Notes: a model not told the origin generated them from the sequence alone. Counted from the first letter of the stretch, positions 31,471 to 40,493 are shown. The stretch: DNA of 64,000 nucleotides from Nocardioides xinjiangensis (GCF_017916455.1 NZ_JAFMSY010000001.1:2268053-2332052), one strand, 5' to 3'. Translations and numbers: made by a program.

Positions 31471-31487
31471 TCGGGCACGCTTCAGCC

Positions 31488-32429
31488 ATGCACGTCTTCT
31501 CCATCCCGCTGCGCACGAGGTTCCGCGGCATCACGGTCCGCGAGGGCGTGCTCCTCCGCGGCGACGCGGGCTGGGGGGAGTGGTCGCCCTTCCTCGAGTA
31601 CGACGACGTGACCGCGCGCCCCTGGCTGGCCTGCGCGCGGGAGGCGGCGGACCTGGGCTGGCCGGCGCCGGTGCGCGACTTCGTCCCGGTCAACGTCACC
31701 GTCCCGGCCACCGACCCGGAGCGGGCGCACGCGATCGTCGTCGCGGGCGGCTGCCGGACCGCGAAGGTGAAGGTCGCCGAGCACGGGCAGGACCTCGCCG
31801 ACGACGTGGCGCGCGTCGAGGCGGTGCGCGACGCCCTCGGCCCCGGCGGCCTGGTGCGGGTCGACGCCAACGGCGCGTGGGACGTGGACCAGGCCGTCCG
31901 CGCCATCGCCGCGCTCGACCGCGCCGCGGGCGGGCTGGAGTACGTCGAGCAGCCGGTCGCCGCGGTCGAGGACCTCGCCGCCGTGCGCCGCCGGGTGGAC
32001 GTGCCGGTGGCGGCCGACGAGTCGATCCGCCGCGCCGAGGACCCCTACCGGGTGCGCGACCTCGAGGCGGCGGACGTCGCGGTGCTCAAGGTGCAGCCCC
32101 TCGGCGGCGTCCGGGCGTGCCTGCGGATCGCCGAGGACATCGGTCTGCCGGCCGTCGTCTCGAGCGCGGTCGAGTCGAGCGTCGGCATCGCCGCCGGCGT
32201 CGCCCTTGCGGCGGCGCTGCCCGAGCTGCACCACGCCTGCGGGCTCGCGACCGTCCAGCTGCTCACCGACGACGTGGCCACCGACCCGCTCCTGCCGGTC
32301 GACGGGATGCTGCCGGTCGGGGTGCCGGAGGTCGACGCGGCGGCGCTGGCCAGGCTCGCGGCGACCGAGGACCGGGTGGCCCACTGGCGCGACCGGCTGG
32401 CGTCGGTAGGGCAGGATCAGCCGGCGTGA
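31488..32429 (+). CDS. menC: o-Succinylbenzoate synthase
   Basis: MenC dehydrates SHCHC to o-succinylbenzoate. The 313 residues form an enolase-superfamily barrel with the catalytic lysines Lys95 (TAKVKV) and Lys201 (VLKVQPLGG) and metal ligands Asp126 (RVDANGAW), Glu154 (YVEQP) and Asp177 (AADES). It lies between menE and menD and overlaps the menD GTG by four bases. Confidence 0.94.
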   Translation: MHVFSIPLRTRFRGITVREGVLLRGDAGWGEWSPFLEYDDVTARPWLACAREAADLGWPAPVRDFVPVNVTVPATDPERAHAIVVAGGCRTAKVKVAEHGQDLADDVARVEAVRDALGPGGLVRVDANGAWDVDQAVRAIAALDRAAGGLEYVEQPVAAVEDLAAVRRRVDVPVAADESIRRAEDPYRVRDLEAADVAVLKVQPLGGVRACLRIAEDIGLPAVVSSAVESSVGIAAGVALAAALPELHHACGLATVQLLTDDVATDPLLPVDGMLPVGVPEVDAAALARLAATEDRVAHWRDRLASVGQDQPA

Positions 32430-34027
32430 CCAACCCCTCGACCCAGCTCGCCCGGACCGTGGTGACCGCGCTGCGCGGCGCGGCGGTGCGTGAGGCGGTG
32501 ATCGCGCCGGGATCGCGGAACGCACCGCTCTCCTTCGCGCTCTACGACGCGGCCTCCGCCGGCGCGCTGCGCCTCCACACCCGCCTCGACGAGCGCACGG
32601 CCGCCTTCGTCGCCCTGGGGCTGGCGAAGGTGAGCGGCCGGCCGGCGGCGGTCAGCTGCACGTCGGGCACCGCGGTGGCGAACCTGCTGCCCGCCGTCGT
32701 CGAGGCGGCCCACGCGGGGGTGCCGCTCGTCGTGGTGACCGCCGACCGCCCGGCCCGGCTGCGGGGCACCGGCGCCAACCAGACGACCGACCAGCGCGGC
32801 ATCTTCAGCGGGTTCGCGCCGAGCCTCGACGTGGCGCACGCCGGTCTCGACGAGCTAATCGCCTTCCTGCGGTCCCACGACGGGCCCGTGCACCTCAACG
32901 TCCAGCTCGACGAGCCGCTGCTGCCCGACGACCACGGCTGGGACGCCGGGGCGGCGGCGCCGGAGCGGGCGGTCGCCTCCGCGACCCCGCCCCTCGAGAG
33001 GCTCGTCCTCGACCCCGGTCCGCGCACGGTCGTGGTGGCGGGGGACGACGCCGGTCCGCCGGCACGTGTCCTCGCCGAGGCCGCCGGGTGGCCGCTCCTC
33101 GCCGAGCCGTCCAGCGGGTGCCGCACCGGCGACCACGTCATCCGCACCTACCGCCTGCAGCTGACGGGCGAGCTCGGCCGGCAGGTCGAGCGCGCGGTGG
33201 TGCTGGGCCACCCCACGCTGTCCCGTCCGGTGTCGCGCCTGCTCGCCCGCGACGACGTCGAGGTCGTCTCGGTCCGCCACCGCGGCCTGTGGACCAAGCG
33301 ACCGTTCGCGGTCGCCCGCGAGGTCGACCAGGTCGGGGTCCGGGAGCCGGACGACCCGGCGTGGCTGGCTGCGTGGCGCGAGGCGGACCGCACCACCTCC
33401 CGCGCCCTCGACCGGCTGCTGGCCGCGGAGCCGGACCTCACGCCGTACGAGGTGGCGGGCGCGGTGAGCCGGGCGCTGCCCCGACGCGGCCTGCTCGTGG
33501 TGGGTGCATCGAACCCGGTCCGCGACCTCGACCTGATGGTCGCGCGCTACGAGGTGGGCGGGCGCCGCAAGGTCATCGCCAACCGCGGGCTCGCCGGCAT
33601 CGACGGCACCATCAGCTCGGCGGTGGGGGCCGCCCTCGGTCGGCCGCAGTCGTCGCGCGCCCTCGCGCTGATGGGCGACGTGACGTTCCTGCACGACACG
33701 ACCGGCCTGTTCCTGGGCCCGCGCGAGGAGCGGCCGGACCTCACCATCGTCGTGGTCAACGACGACGGGGGGTCGATCTTCGCGACCCTCGAGCAGGGCG
33801 GTCCGGAGTACGCCGACAGGTTCGACGTGCTGTTCGGCACCCCGCACGGGGTCGACGTCGCCGCCCTCTGCGCCGCGGCCCGCGTCCCGCACCTGCGGGT
33901 GACGTCGCTGCCCGAGCTGGAGCAGGCGCTGGCCTCGCCCAACGGCGGGATCGAGGTCGTCGAGGCCCGGGTGCGCCGGGACAACCGGGCCGAGCTGGAC
34001 ACAAGGATCCGCGCGCTGGTCCCGTGA
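32426..34027 (+). CDS. menD: SEPHCHC synthase (MenD)
   Basis: This thiamine diphosphate enzyme joins 2-oxoglutarate-derived succinic semialdehyde to isochorismate, the first committed menaquinone step. The 533 residues show APGSRNAPLSFALYDA, the conserved Glu56 (RLDERTAAFVALG), RPARLRGTGANQTTDQ, and the cofactor motif GDVTFLHDTTGLFLG ending in VVNDDGGSIFA. Its stop codon lies in the loop of a perfect terminator hairpin. menF, which supplies isochorismate, is nearby on the opposite strand. Confidence 0.96.
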   Translation: MTNPSTQLARTVVTALRGAAVREAVIAPGSRNAPLSFALYDAASAGALRLHTRLDERTAAFVALGLAKVSGRPAAVSCTSGTAVANLLPAVVEAAHAGVPLVVVTADRPARLRGTGANQTTDQRGIFSGFAPSLDVAHAGLDELIAFLRSHDGPVHLNVQLDEPLLPDDHGWDAGAAAPERAVASATPPLERLVLDPGPRTVVVAGDDAGPPARVLAEAAGWPLLAEPSSGCRTGDHVIRTYRLQLTGELGRQVERAVVLGHPTLSRPVSRLLARDDVEVVSVRHRGLWTKRPFAVAREVDQVGVREPDDPAWLAAWREADRTTSRALDRLLAAEPDLTPYEVAGAVSRALPRRGLLVVGASNPVRDLDLMVARYEVGGRRKVIANRGLAGIDGTISSAVGAALGRPQSSRALALMGDVTFLHDTTGLFLGPREERPDLTIVVVNDDGGSIFATLEQGGPEYADRFDVLFGTPHGVDVAALCAAARVPHLRVTSLPELEQALASPNGGIEVVEARVRRDNRAELDTRIRALVP

Positions 34028-34040
34028 GGGACCAGCGCGC
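34011..34040 (+). terminator. menD terminator hairpin containing the stop codon
   Basis: GCGCGCTGGTCCC (34011-34023) pairs perfectly with GGGACCAGCGCGC (34028-34040). The loop is GTGA, a GNRA tetraloop, and contains the menD TGA (34025-34027). Confidence 0.75.
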
Positions 34041-34049
34041 GGACGGGGT

Positions 34050-34077
34050 TCAGCAGTCGGGGCTCAGCAGTCGGAGC
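34050..34077. repeat. Two 14-bp direct repeats
   Basis: TCAGCAGTCGGGGC and TCAGCAGTCGGAGC lie in tandem in the convergent gap between menD and the GH16 gene. Confidence 0.6.
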
Positions 34078-34085
34078 TCAGGACG

Positions 34086-35288
34086 TCAGGAGGCGGGGGT
34101 CTCCCACACGCGCACCCAGTCGACGTACATGTGCTGCGGCAGCTTCTTGTCCGACATCTCCAGCGCCTCGTAGTCGGAGGCGAGCAGGCTCAGGATGAGG
34201 TACTGCTGCTCCTTCGAGACGCGGGCCGACGTGCGCCACGTCTCCTTGCCGTCGATGCGGAAGATGATCACCCTGGGCGTCCACTGCACGGAGAACACGT
34301 GGTAGTTCTTCGACCAGCCGTCGCGCTTGTTCTTCAGGAACGACTTCGAGTCCTTGATCCACGAGCCGGTCTTGATCAGGCGCTTGCCCTTGTACCAGTG
34401 GATGAAGCTGGTCAGGCCGCCCTGCGGGTGCTTGTCGCCGAAGTACTCGATGACGTCGATCTCGTGGCCGTCGCTGCCCGGCCCGTTCTCGCCGACGGGC
34501 TGCGACCAGAAGCTGGCGTGCTGTCCCTGGCTCTTGTGCATCTTGATGCGGGCGGCCGCGACGCCGTACCTGAACGAGAACGCACCGTTGGTGCCGACGT
34601 GACCGTTGAGGCGGTAGGAGATCTTCTTGGTCACCTTGCGGGACTTGGCCTTGCACTTGCCCTTGGCGGAGCGGTCCTTGATCACGCTGAGGCGCAGGGC
34701 GCCGCCGCCGACCTTGACGGCCTTCGGGTCGCCCTTGGAGCACTTGCGCTTGCTCCGGGGCTCGTAGTTCTGGCCGCGCATGCCCCACGTGGAGCTCAGC
34801 GAGTTGCCGGAGAACTCGTCGGAGAAGGTCGGGACCAACCACCGCGAGGTGTCCTGGCTCCCGCTCGACTCCGCCTTGAGGCCCTTGAACTTCTGAGCAG
34901 TGACGCGGTAGGTCAGCGGCTGGCCGCCCTTCGAGACCAGGACGGAGAACTCGGCGCGACCCGCCTTGTCCTGCTTGGCGGTGTCGACCTTCTTCCACGA
35001 GGAGCCGTCGAACTGCTCGAGGGCGACCGGGCGGCCGACCTTCGTCGGCTTGATGGTCGCGGTGACGGCAGCCTTGGCCGAGCTCGCGCTGGCAGTGCCC
35101 CGGCCCTGCTGGACGATCTGGGGGAGCACCTCCATGGAGACCCTCTGGCCGGCCTTCTTGGTGACCGACGTCGACGTGGCGCGAGCCGCGGAGTCGGTGG
35201 CCGAGCCGGTCTCGGTCGTCAGGAGCAGGGACGCGGGCAGGAGCAGCGCAGCGACGCTGCCTGCGAGCACGCGGCGTGCAGAAGACAT
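34086..35288 (-). CDS. Secreted glycoside hydrolase family 16 protein
   Basis: The 400-residue protein has a signal peptide (about 1-30), a beta-rich N-terminal module (about 55-140) and a GH16 jelly-roll with the catalytic pattern EIDVIE (Glu276 nucleophile, Asp278, Glu281 acid/base). GH16 enzymes cut beta-1,3 or mixed-linkage glucans and related polymers such as laminarin or agar; the exact substrate is unknown. It is Lys/Ser-rich compared with its neighbours, as usual for an exported protein. Confidence 0.9.
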   Translation of the reverse strand: MSSARRVLAGSVAALLLPASLLLTTETGSATDSAARATSTSVTKKAGQRVSMEVLPQIVQQGRGTASASSAKAAVTATIKPTKVGRPVALEQFDGSSWKKVDTAKQDKAGRAEFSVLVSKGGQPLTYRVTAQKFKGLKAESSGSQDTSRWLVPTFSDEFSGNSLSSTWGMRGQNYEPRSKRKCSKGDPKAVKVGGGALRLSVIKDRSAKGKCKAKSRKVTKKISYRLNGHVGTNGAFSFRYGVAAARIKMHKSQGQHASFWSQPVGENGPGSDGHEIDVIEYFGDKHPQGGLTSFIHWYKGKRLIKTGSWIKDSKSFLKNKRDGWSKNYHVFSVQWTPRVIIFRIDGKETWRTSARVSKEQQYLILSLLASDYEALEMSDKKLPQHMYVDWVRVWETPAS

Positions 35289-35397
35289 GGGAACTCTCTT
35301 CGTCTCGGGTGCGATTGGTGTTTCCCCCTGGGCACTCCACCCGTCGGAGGCGCCACAACCTTAACCGCGACCCCGTCGGGATCCGATTCGACGGGCC

Positions 35398-35403
35398 TAG
35401 GGT
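35398..35403 (+). promoter_or_regulatory. -10 element for leaderless MBL-fold gene
   Basis: TAGGGT, seven bases, then ATG at 35411. Confidence 0.55.
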
Positions 35404-35410
35404 GCAGCGC

Positions 35411-36046
35411 ATGCAGATCACCAAGCTCGGCCACGCTTGCGTGCGGGTCCAGGGGGCCGGCGGCGTGCTCGTCATCGACCCGGGGGTGTACACCGACGCG
35501 GGCGCCCTCGACAGTGCGGACGCCGTGCTGATCACCCACGAGCACCCCGACCACGTCCATCCCGACCACCTGCGGGCGAGCGACGTGCCCGTGTGGACGA
35601 TCGCGGCGGTGCAGCGTCTCCTGCGTGAGCAGGCGCCCGACGTCGCCGAGCGCGTCACGGTGGTCCGGCCCGGCGACCGGCTCGAGGTCGCCGGCACGTC
35701 GGTCGAGGTGGTCGGTGAGAAGCACGCGGTGATCCACCCCGACTACGACCGCTTCGACAACTCCGGGTACCTCCTGGAGTCCGGGGGAGCGAGCGTCTAC
35801 CACCCGGGCGACGCGCTCACCCCGCCCGGGCGTGCGGTCGACGTGCTGCTCGCGCCGGTGAGCGCGCCGTGGCTCAAGGTCTCCGAGGCGGTCGACTTCG
35901 TCCGGCAGGTGGGCGCGCCGACGTCGCTCGGCATCCACGACCGCGTGTACAGCGACATCGGCGTGGCGATGGTCGCCACGCACATGGCCAACCTGCTGCC
36001 CGACTCGCAGGCGTTCGAGCTGCGGGAGCCGGGGCAGGACCTCTGA
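35411..36046 (+). CDS. MBL-fold metal-dependent hydrolase (UlaG-like)
   Basis: The 211-residue protein has the metallo-beta-lactamase fold with HEHPDH at 43-48, VIDPGV and further metal-binding residues in EKHAVIHPDY and VYHPGDA. It resembles small UlaG/L-ascorbate-6-phosphate lactonase-like hydrolases; the substrate is unknown. It converges on menF with one base between the stops. Confidence 0.85.
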   Translation: MQITKLGHACVRVQGAGGVLVIDPGVYTDAGALDSADAVLITHEHPDHVHPDHLRASDVPVWTIAAVQRLLREQAPDVAERVTVVRPGDRLEVAGTSVEVVGEKHAVIHPDYDRFDNSGYLLESGGASVYHPGDALTPPGRAVDVLLAPVSAPWLKVSEAVDFVRQVGAPTSLGIHDRVYSDIGVAMVATHMANLLPDSQAFELREPGQDL

Positions 36047-36047
36047 C

Positions 36048-37295
36048 TCAGCCGGCTGCCAGCGCGTCGCGCACCGGCACGAACTTCGCCTGCGACTCGG
36101 CGAGCTCGGCCTCGGGGTCCGAGCTGGCCACGATGCCGCAGCCGGCGAAGAGGCGTACGCCGTCCTCGACCAGCATCGCCGAGCGCAGCGCGAGGCCCCA
36201 CTCGCCGTCGCCCGAGGCGTCCATCCAGCCGACGGGGCCGGCGTAGCGGTCGCGCGGCATGCCCTCGATCTCCTCGATCAGCCGGGTCGCCGCCGGGGTG
36301 GGCGTGCCGCCCACGGCGGCGGACGGGTGCAGCGACTCGGCCAGCTGGAGCGAGGTCGCCACGTCGTGGACGACCCCGTTCACGTCGGTGGCCAGGTGCA
36401 TCACGTTGGGCAGGTGGAGGACGAACGGCGACTCGGGCACGTTCATCGACGAGCAGTGCGGCTCGAGGGCGTCGGCGACCGAGCGCACGGCGTACTCGTG
36501 CTCCTCGAGGTCCTTCGACGACCGCGCCAGCATGGCCGCGAGCGCGAGGTCGCGCTCGTCGTCGCCCGTACGCCGGATGGTGCCGGCCAGCACCCGTGAG
36601 GTCACCAGGCCGCGCTCGCGGCGCACGAGCATCTCCGGCGTCGCGCCGAACAGCCCGTCGACGTGGAACGTCCAGCACATCTCGTACTGCGCGGCGAGGC
36701 GCTGCAGCGGCCACCGGACGTCCAGCGGCTCGTCCGTCGTGGCGATCAGGTCGCGGGCGAGCACGACCTTCTCGAGGTCGCCGGCCGCGATGCGCCCGAC
36801 CGCCTCCGCGACGACCGACATCCACTCCTCGCCGTTGCGGGCACCGTCGGAGAAGACCAGGCCGACGGGCGGCTCCGGCGCGGGCGCGGGGACGAGTGCC
36901 GGGGCCTCGACCGAGACGGTGGTCAGCCACGTGCGGTCCCCGCGGCGGCCGACGACCACCTCGGGGACGACCAGCGCGGAGTCACCGGGCTCGTCGGCGA
37001 AGGCGAAGGACCCGAAGGAGACCAGGCCGGTGCCGGGCTCGCCGACGTGGTCCTCCACGTCGGCGCGCGCGACGGTCTCGGACCACCACTTCACCGCGTC
37101 GCTGAACCGCGTCGGTCCCGAGGTGTCCAGCCGCGCGGCCACGCCCCACCCGACCAGGCCCTCACCCCGGCGCAGCCACGTCACCGGCTGCTGCTGCGGC
37201 AGCAGGTCGAGGAGCGGCAGGTCCGCGAGGTCCACCGGGACCGTGCGCACGACGAGCGGCGCGGTTGGTCCCGGGCGGGACGCGGGGGTCGTCAC
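36048..37295 (-). CDS. menF: Isochorismate synthase (MenF)
   Basis: The enzyme converts chorismate to isochorismate for MenD. The 415 residues share the chorismate-binding fold: KVVLARDLIA, WTFHVDGLFGATPEMLVRRE, VTSRVLAGTIRRT, SSKDLEEHEYAV, HPSAAVGGTPTPAA, YAGPVGWMDASGDGEWGLALRSA and the final GCGIVASSDPEAELAES. The proximity of menD and the other men genes favours menaquinone rather than siderophore synthesis. GTG 37295 follows TAGGCT by eight bases. Confidence 0.92.
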   Translation of the reverse strand: MTTPASRPGPTAPLVVRTVPVDLADLPLLDLLPQQQPVTWLRRGEGLVGWGVAARLDTSGPTRFSDAVKWWSETVARADVEDHVGEPGTGLVSFGSFAFADEPGDSALVVPEVVVGRRGDRTWLTTVSVEAPALVPAPAPEPPVGLVFSDGARNGEEWMSVVAEAVGRIAAGDLEKVVLARDLIATTDEPLDVRWPLQRLAAQYEMCWTFHVDGLFGATPEMLVRRERGLVTSRVLAGTIRRTGDDERDLALAAMLARSSKDLEEHEYAVRSVADALEPHCSSMNVPESPFVLHLPNVMHLATDVNGVVHDVATSLQLAESLHPSAAVGGTPTPAATRLIEEIEGMPRDRYAGPVGWMDASGDGEWGLALRSAMLVEDGVRLFAGCGIVASSDPEAELAESQAKFVPVRDALAAG

Positions 37296-37303
37296 GAGGG
37301 GGC

Positions 37304-37309
37304 AGCCTA
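37304..37309 (-). promoter_or_regulatory. -10 element for leaderless menF
   Basis: TAGGCT, eight bases, then GTG at 37295. Confidence 0.5.
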
Positions 37310-37441
37310 CGCCGGGGCGCACAGCCCGCCGGCGGGAGATCGGCCAAACGGCGAACAGGAGAGGCGTGCGTCACCTACGTTGCCTCGAGAACCGACCCGC
37401 GCGACGTACGCGTCGCAGCCGACGCGCCCGAGGAGCCCGCC

Positions 37442-38638
37442 GTGCCCGTCCCCGCATCGCCCCTCGCCCGGTTGGAGCGCCACGCCCGCAACCGGGCGCT
37501 GGAGGTCGCGGTGACCGAGCCGCGGGCGGGGTCGTGGGCCTCGCTGACCTGGAACGAGCTCTACCGCCGCGTCATCGACGGGGCCGCCGGCATGATCGAG
37601 GCGGGCGTGGACCCCGGGCAGGTCGTGGTGCTCCGCATCCCGGCCGGCATCCGCCAGCTCGAGCTCGAGCTCGCCACTCGGGTCGCCGGAGCGGTGCCGC
37701 TGCTGCTGCCGGAGCACCTCGACACCGACGAGGTGGCCCGCCTCCTCGACGGGATCGGGGTGCGCCTCGTCGTCGTCGACGACGAGAGCCGCCTGGCGCT
37801 GCTGCGCCGGGCCGCCCTCTCCGACGCCCAGCTCTTCGAGTGCGACGACCGGTCGTGGGAGCGGCTGCGGGGGATGGGCCTGGAGCGGCGCAAGCGCCAG
37901 CCCGACCTGCTGACGTGGGTGGCCGGCGCGCGCGCCGGTGCCCCGTCCGGCGCCGTGCTGGGGTTGCGGCGGGACAAGGCCGAGGCCTGGCTGTTCCGGC
38001 CCGAGTCCTCCGGCACGCTGTCCGACCTCACCGGCGACGACGTCGTCCTGCTCACCGGCGAGGCCACCGACCGCCTCACCACGGTGGTCCGCGACGCCCA
38101 CCTCACCGCCGGCTCCACGCTGGCGTGGATCGCCTCGCCCGACCAGCTCGAGGCAGCGCTCGCGCACGTCGCCCCCACGCACGTGCTGCTCGACCACGCA
38201 ACGGCCCGCGTGCTCGAGGACCTCATCGAGCACGGCACGGTCGGCGGTGCGCCGTGGCACACCGCCCCGCGCGACGTCCTCGAGGCGATGTCGGCGCACG
38301 TGGCCGAGGCCCGGATGTCCGCGAAGGCGAGGAAGCTCGCCGCGGAGGTGTCCGCCCTCGCCCCGTGGTGGGGCGGGCGGCTCCGGCTGCTCGTGCTCGA
38401 CGCGCGAGTCAGCCGCACCGTCAGCGCGTTGGCGACCTCCCTGGGGTTCCGCATCGGTCGCATCGCGCACCACCCGGCGGCCCGGCTCGACCTCGCGCGC
38501 GAGCACGCCGTCGTGGCCGTGCCGGCGCCACCGGAGGTCGAGGTCGCCACCGTGTCGCTCCCGCGCCGCGGTCGCGCCGGCGACGGACTCGACGCGGCGT
38601 TCTCGCTCGCAGGCCCGGGCCGCGCTCAGGACCGGTAG
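37442..38638 (+). CDS. Degenerate adenylation-domain (ANL) pseudoenzyme
   Basis: The first 130 residues look like the start of a long-chain acyl-CoA synthetase (WASLTWNELYRRVIDGAAGMIEAGV, VVVLRIPAGIRQLELELATRVAGAVPLLL). The phosphate loop is replaced by VVLLTGEATDRLTTVVRD, and the later helical part (LEAALAHVAPTHVLLDHATARVLEDL, SAKARKLAAEVSAL) still aligns in outline with FadD15-type enzymes. The GYGxTE motif and the whole C-terminal domain are missing in this 398-residue protein. It cannot adenylate in the usual way and may bind a ligand or partner. GTG 37442 has GAGGAG upstream. The 3' end overlaps the convergent transpeptidase by 13 bases. Confidence 0.7.
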   Translation: MPVPASPLARLERHARNRALEVAVTEPRAGSWASLTWNELYRRVIDGAAGMIEAGVDPGQVVVLRIPAGIRQLELELATRVAGAVPLLLPEHLDTDEVARLLDGIGVRLVVVDDESRLALLRRAALSDAQLFECDDRSWERLRGMGLERRKRQPDLLTWVAGARAGAPSGAVLGLRRDKAEAWLFRPESSGTLSDLTGDDVVLLTGEATDRLTTVVRDAHLTAGSTLAWIASPDQLEAALAHVAPTHVLLDHATARVLEDLIEHGTVGGAPWHTAPRDVLEAMSAHVAEARMSAKARKLAAEVSALAPWWGGRLRLLVLDARVSRTVSALATSLGFRIGRIAHHPAARLDLAREHAVVAVPAPPEVEVATVSLPRRGRAGDGLDAAFSLAGPGRAQDR

Positions 38639-39657
38639 ACGATCACCTTGTCGCCGAGGCGGACCCGGTCGAAGAGCCAGGCGACGGCGGCGCGGTCGCG
38701 CACGTTGACGCACCCGTGCGAGGCGCCGTCGTAGCCGTTGGCGGCGAAGTCGGGGGAGTAGTGGACGGCCTGTCCGCCCGAGAAGAACATGGCGTACGGC
38801 ATCGGGGTGTCGTAGAGGCTCGAGACGTGGTCGCGCGACTTGCGGAACACCGCGAACGCGCCCTCCCGTGTCGGCAGCTCGGCGGAGCCGAAGCGCACCT
38901 CGACGGTCTTGAGGACCACGCCGTCGACCACCCAGCGCAGCGACCGCGACGTCTTGTCGACGCACATCGCCCGGCCGGTGGTGCAGCGCGGGTCCAGGCG
39001 CGGCCCGCTCGGGACGAGGTTGAACAGCTCGGCCCTCGTGGGCTCCCGCGTCATCGCCCGGAGCCGGTCGAGGGTGCGCCGGTCGACCTGCCCGGTCACC
39101 GGGATCCTCCGCTTCGCCTGGAAGCCCTGGACCGCCTCGTCGGTCGTCGCGTCGTAGCGTCCGGTCACCCTCGCGTCGTACCAGCGCAGCTGCCGGAGCC
39201 GGGCCTGGAGCTGCCGCACGCGCATGCCCGTGTCGCCGCGCTCGAGCAGGGGCCGGCCCGGCGTGTAGACGTTGTGCAGCGCCTCCCGGGTCGGCTCGGT
39301 CGTGCGCGAGAGGATCGCGCGCCAGGTGCGCTCGTCCACCACCCCGTCGGCGGCCCACCCGCGTCGGCGCTGGAAGGTGGCGACGCCGGCGCGCGTCTCC
39401 TGGTCGAACCGGCTGGTGACGACCTCCGAGTGCAGGCCGAGCTGGTGCAGGCGGCTCTGCAGCTCGCGCACCCGCCAGCCCGTGTCGCCGAGACGCATCG
39501 ACACGTCGGCGCGCGAGGCGGGGGCGCCCATCGCCCCGGTCGCCCCGGCGGCGCCGGCGGTCGCGCCCGTCACGACGGAGCCGGTCACGGCGACCAGCAG
39601 GGCGAGCAGCAGGGCGAGCGAGAGTGCGCTGAGGCGCGGAGCAGGACGGCGTGGCAT
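38626..39657 (-). CDS. L,D-transpeptidase with two peptidoglycan-binding domains
   Basis: The 343-residue exported protein has a signal peptide, two PG_binding_1 repeats (GWRVRELQSRLHQLGL and GMRVRQLQARLRQLRW) and a C-terminal YkuD domain with the catalytic SHGCVNV (Cys316). Such enzymes make 3-3 crosslinks in peptidoglycan or attach proteins to it. ATG 39657 has GGGGAGG upstream. It lies between the adenylation-like gene and menG without evident functional link. Confidence 0.92.
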   Translation of the reverse strand: MPRRPAPRLSALSLALLLALLVAVTGSVVTGATAGAAGATGAMGAPASRADVSMRLGDTGWRVRELQSRLHQLGLHSEVVTSRFDQETRAGVATFQRRRGWAADGVVDERTWRAILSRTTEPTREALHNVYTPGRPLLERGDTGMRVRQLQARLRQLRWYDARVTGRYDATTDEAVQGFQAKRRIPVTGQVDRRTLDRLRAMTREPTRAELFNLVPSGPRLDPRCTTGRAMCVDKTSRSLRWVVDGVVLKTVEVRFGSAELPTREGAFAVFRKSRDHVSSLYDTPMPYAMFFSGGQAVHYSPDFAANGYDGASHGCVNVRDRAAVAWLFDRVRLGDKVIVYRS

Positions 39658-39745
39658 GTGGTTCCTCCCCAGGTGGCCATCGGCAGGTCGATCATAGGGA
39701 CGCCGCACGACACCCCCGCGTTGCGCGTACCGGGGTCCGGACGCC

Positions 39746-39751
39746 TACGCT
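39746..39751 (+). promoter_or_regulatory. -10 element for leaderless menG
   Basis: TACGCT, six bases, then GTG at 39758. Confidence 0.6.
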
Positions 39752-39757
39752 CGGCGG

Positions 39758-40447
39758 GTGGCCCGCGCTGACCTCGACAAGCAACCCTCCGACGTCCGCC
39801 GCATGTTCGACACCGTGGCCAAGCGGTACGACCTCACCAACGACCTGATGACGGCCGGCATCCAGCGCAGCTGGCGACGCTCCATGGTGGACGCCGTCGC
39901 GGCGGGTCCCGGCGACCTCGTGCTCGACCTCGCGGCGGGGACCGGCTGCTCGAGCGAGCCGTTCGCCGCCCACGGTGCCACCGCTGTGCCGTGCGACTTC
40001 TCGGTCGGGATGCTGCAGCAGGGGAAGAAGGACCGGCCCGGCCTGCCGTTCGTGGCCGGCGACGGCACCCGGCTGCCGTTCCTCGACGACACCTTCGACG
40101 CGGTCACGATCTCCTACGGGCTGCGCAACTTCGTCGACCCGGTGGCCGGCCTCGAGGAGATGCACCGCGTGACCCGTCCCGGCGGCCGTCTCGTGGTGTG
40201 CGAGTTCAGCCGGCCGGTGAACGCGGCGCTGCGCAAGGTCTACCTCGACGGCGTCATGCGCGCCCTGCCGGCGATCGCCTCGCTGACCGCCAGCGCGTCG
40301 GACGCCTACGTCTACCTCGCCGAGTCCATCCGCGCGTGGCCCGACCAGGAAGGCCTCGCCGCGATGATCGCGGAGGCCGGCTGGCAGCGACCGCAGTGGC
40401 GTGACCTCACCGGCGGCATCGTGGCGCTGCACCGCGCGACCGCCTGA
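39758..40447 (+). CDS. menG: Demethylmenaquinone methyltransferase
   Basis: This SAM-dependent enzyme makes the final methylation of menaquinone. The 229 residues include [20 protein letters not shown], the SAM loop [33 protein letters not shown] and [16 protein letters not shown], all typical of the UbiE/MenG family. It stands alone with its own promoter and is followed by two hairpins before the nuo operon. Confidence 0.94.
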   Translation: MARADLDKQPSDVRRMFDTVAKRYDLTNDLMTAGIQRSWRRSMVDAVAAGPGDLVLDLAAGTGCSSEPFAAHGATAVPCDFSVGMLQQGKKDRPGLPFVAGDGTRLPFLDDTFDAVTISYGLRNFVDPVAGLEEMHRVTRPGGRLVVCEFSRPVNAALRKVYLDGVMRALPAIASLTASASDAYVYLAESIRAWPDQEGLAAMIAEAGWQRPQWRDLTGGIVALHRATA

Positions 40448-40451
40448 GGCC

Positions 40452-40493
40452 GCCCCGAGCGGGGACGAATTAGGGCACGCGCTCTTGCCCTAA
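40452..40493 (+). terminator. Two hairpins after menG
   Basis: CCCC-GAGC-GGGG is followed by TTAGGGCA (40470-40477) paired with TGCCCTAA (40486-40493) around eight bases. They could terminate menG. The AT-rich 24-bp inverted repeat may also be a regulator site upstream of nuoA. Confidence 0.45.
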
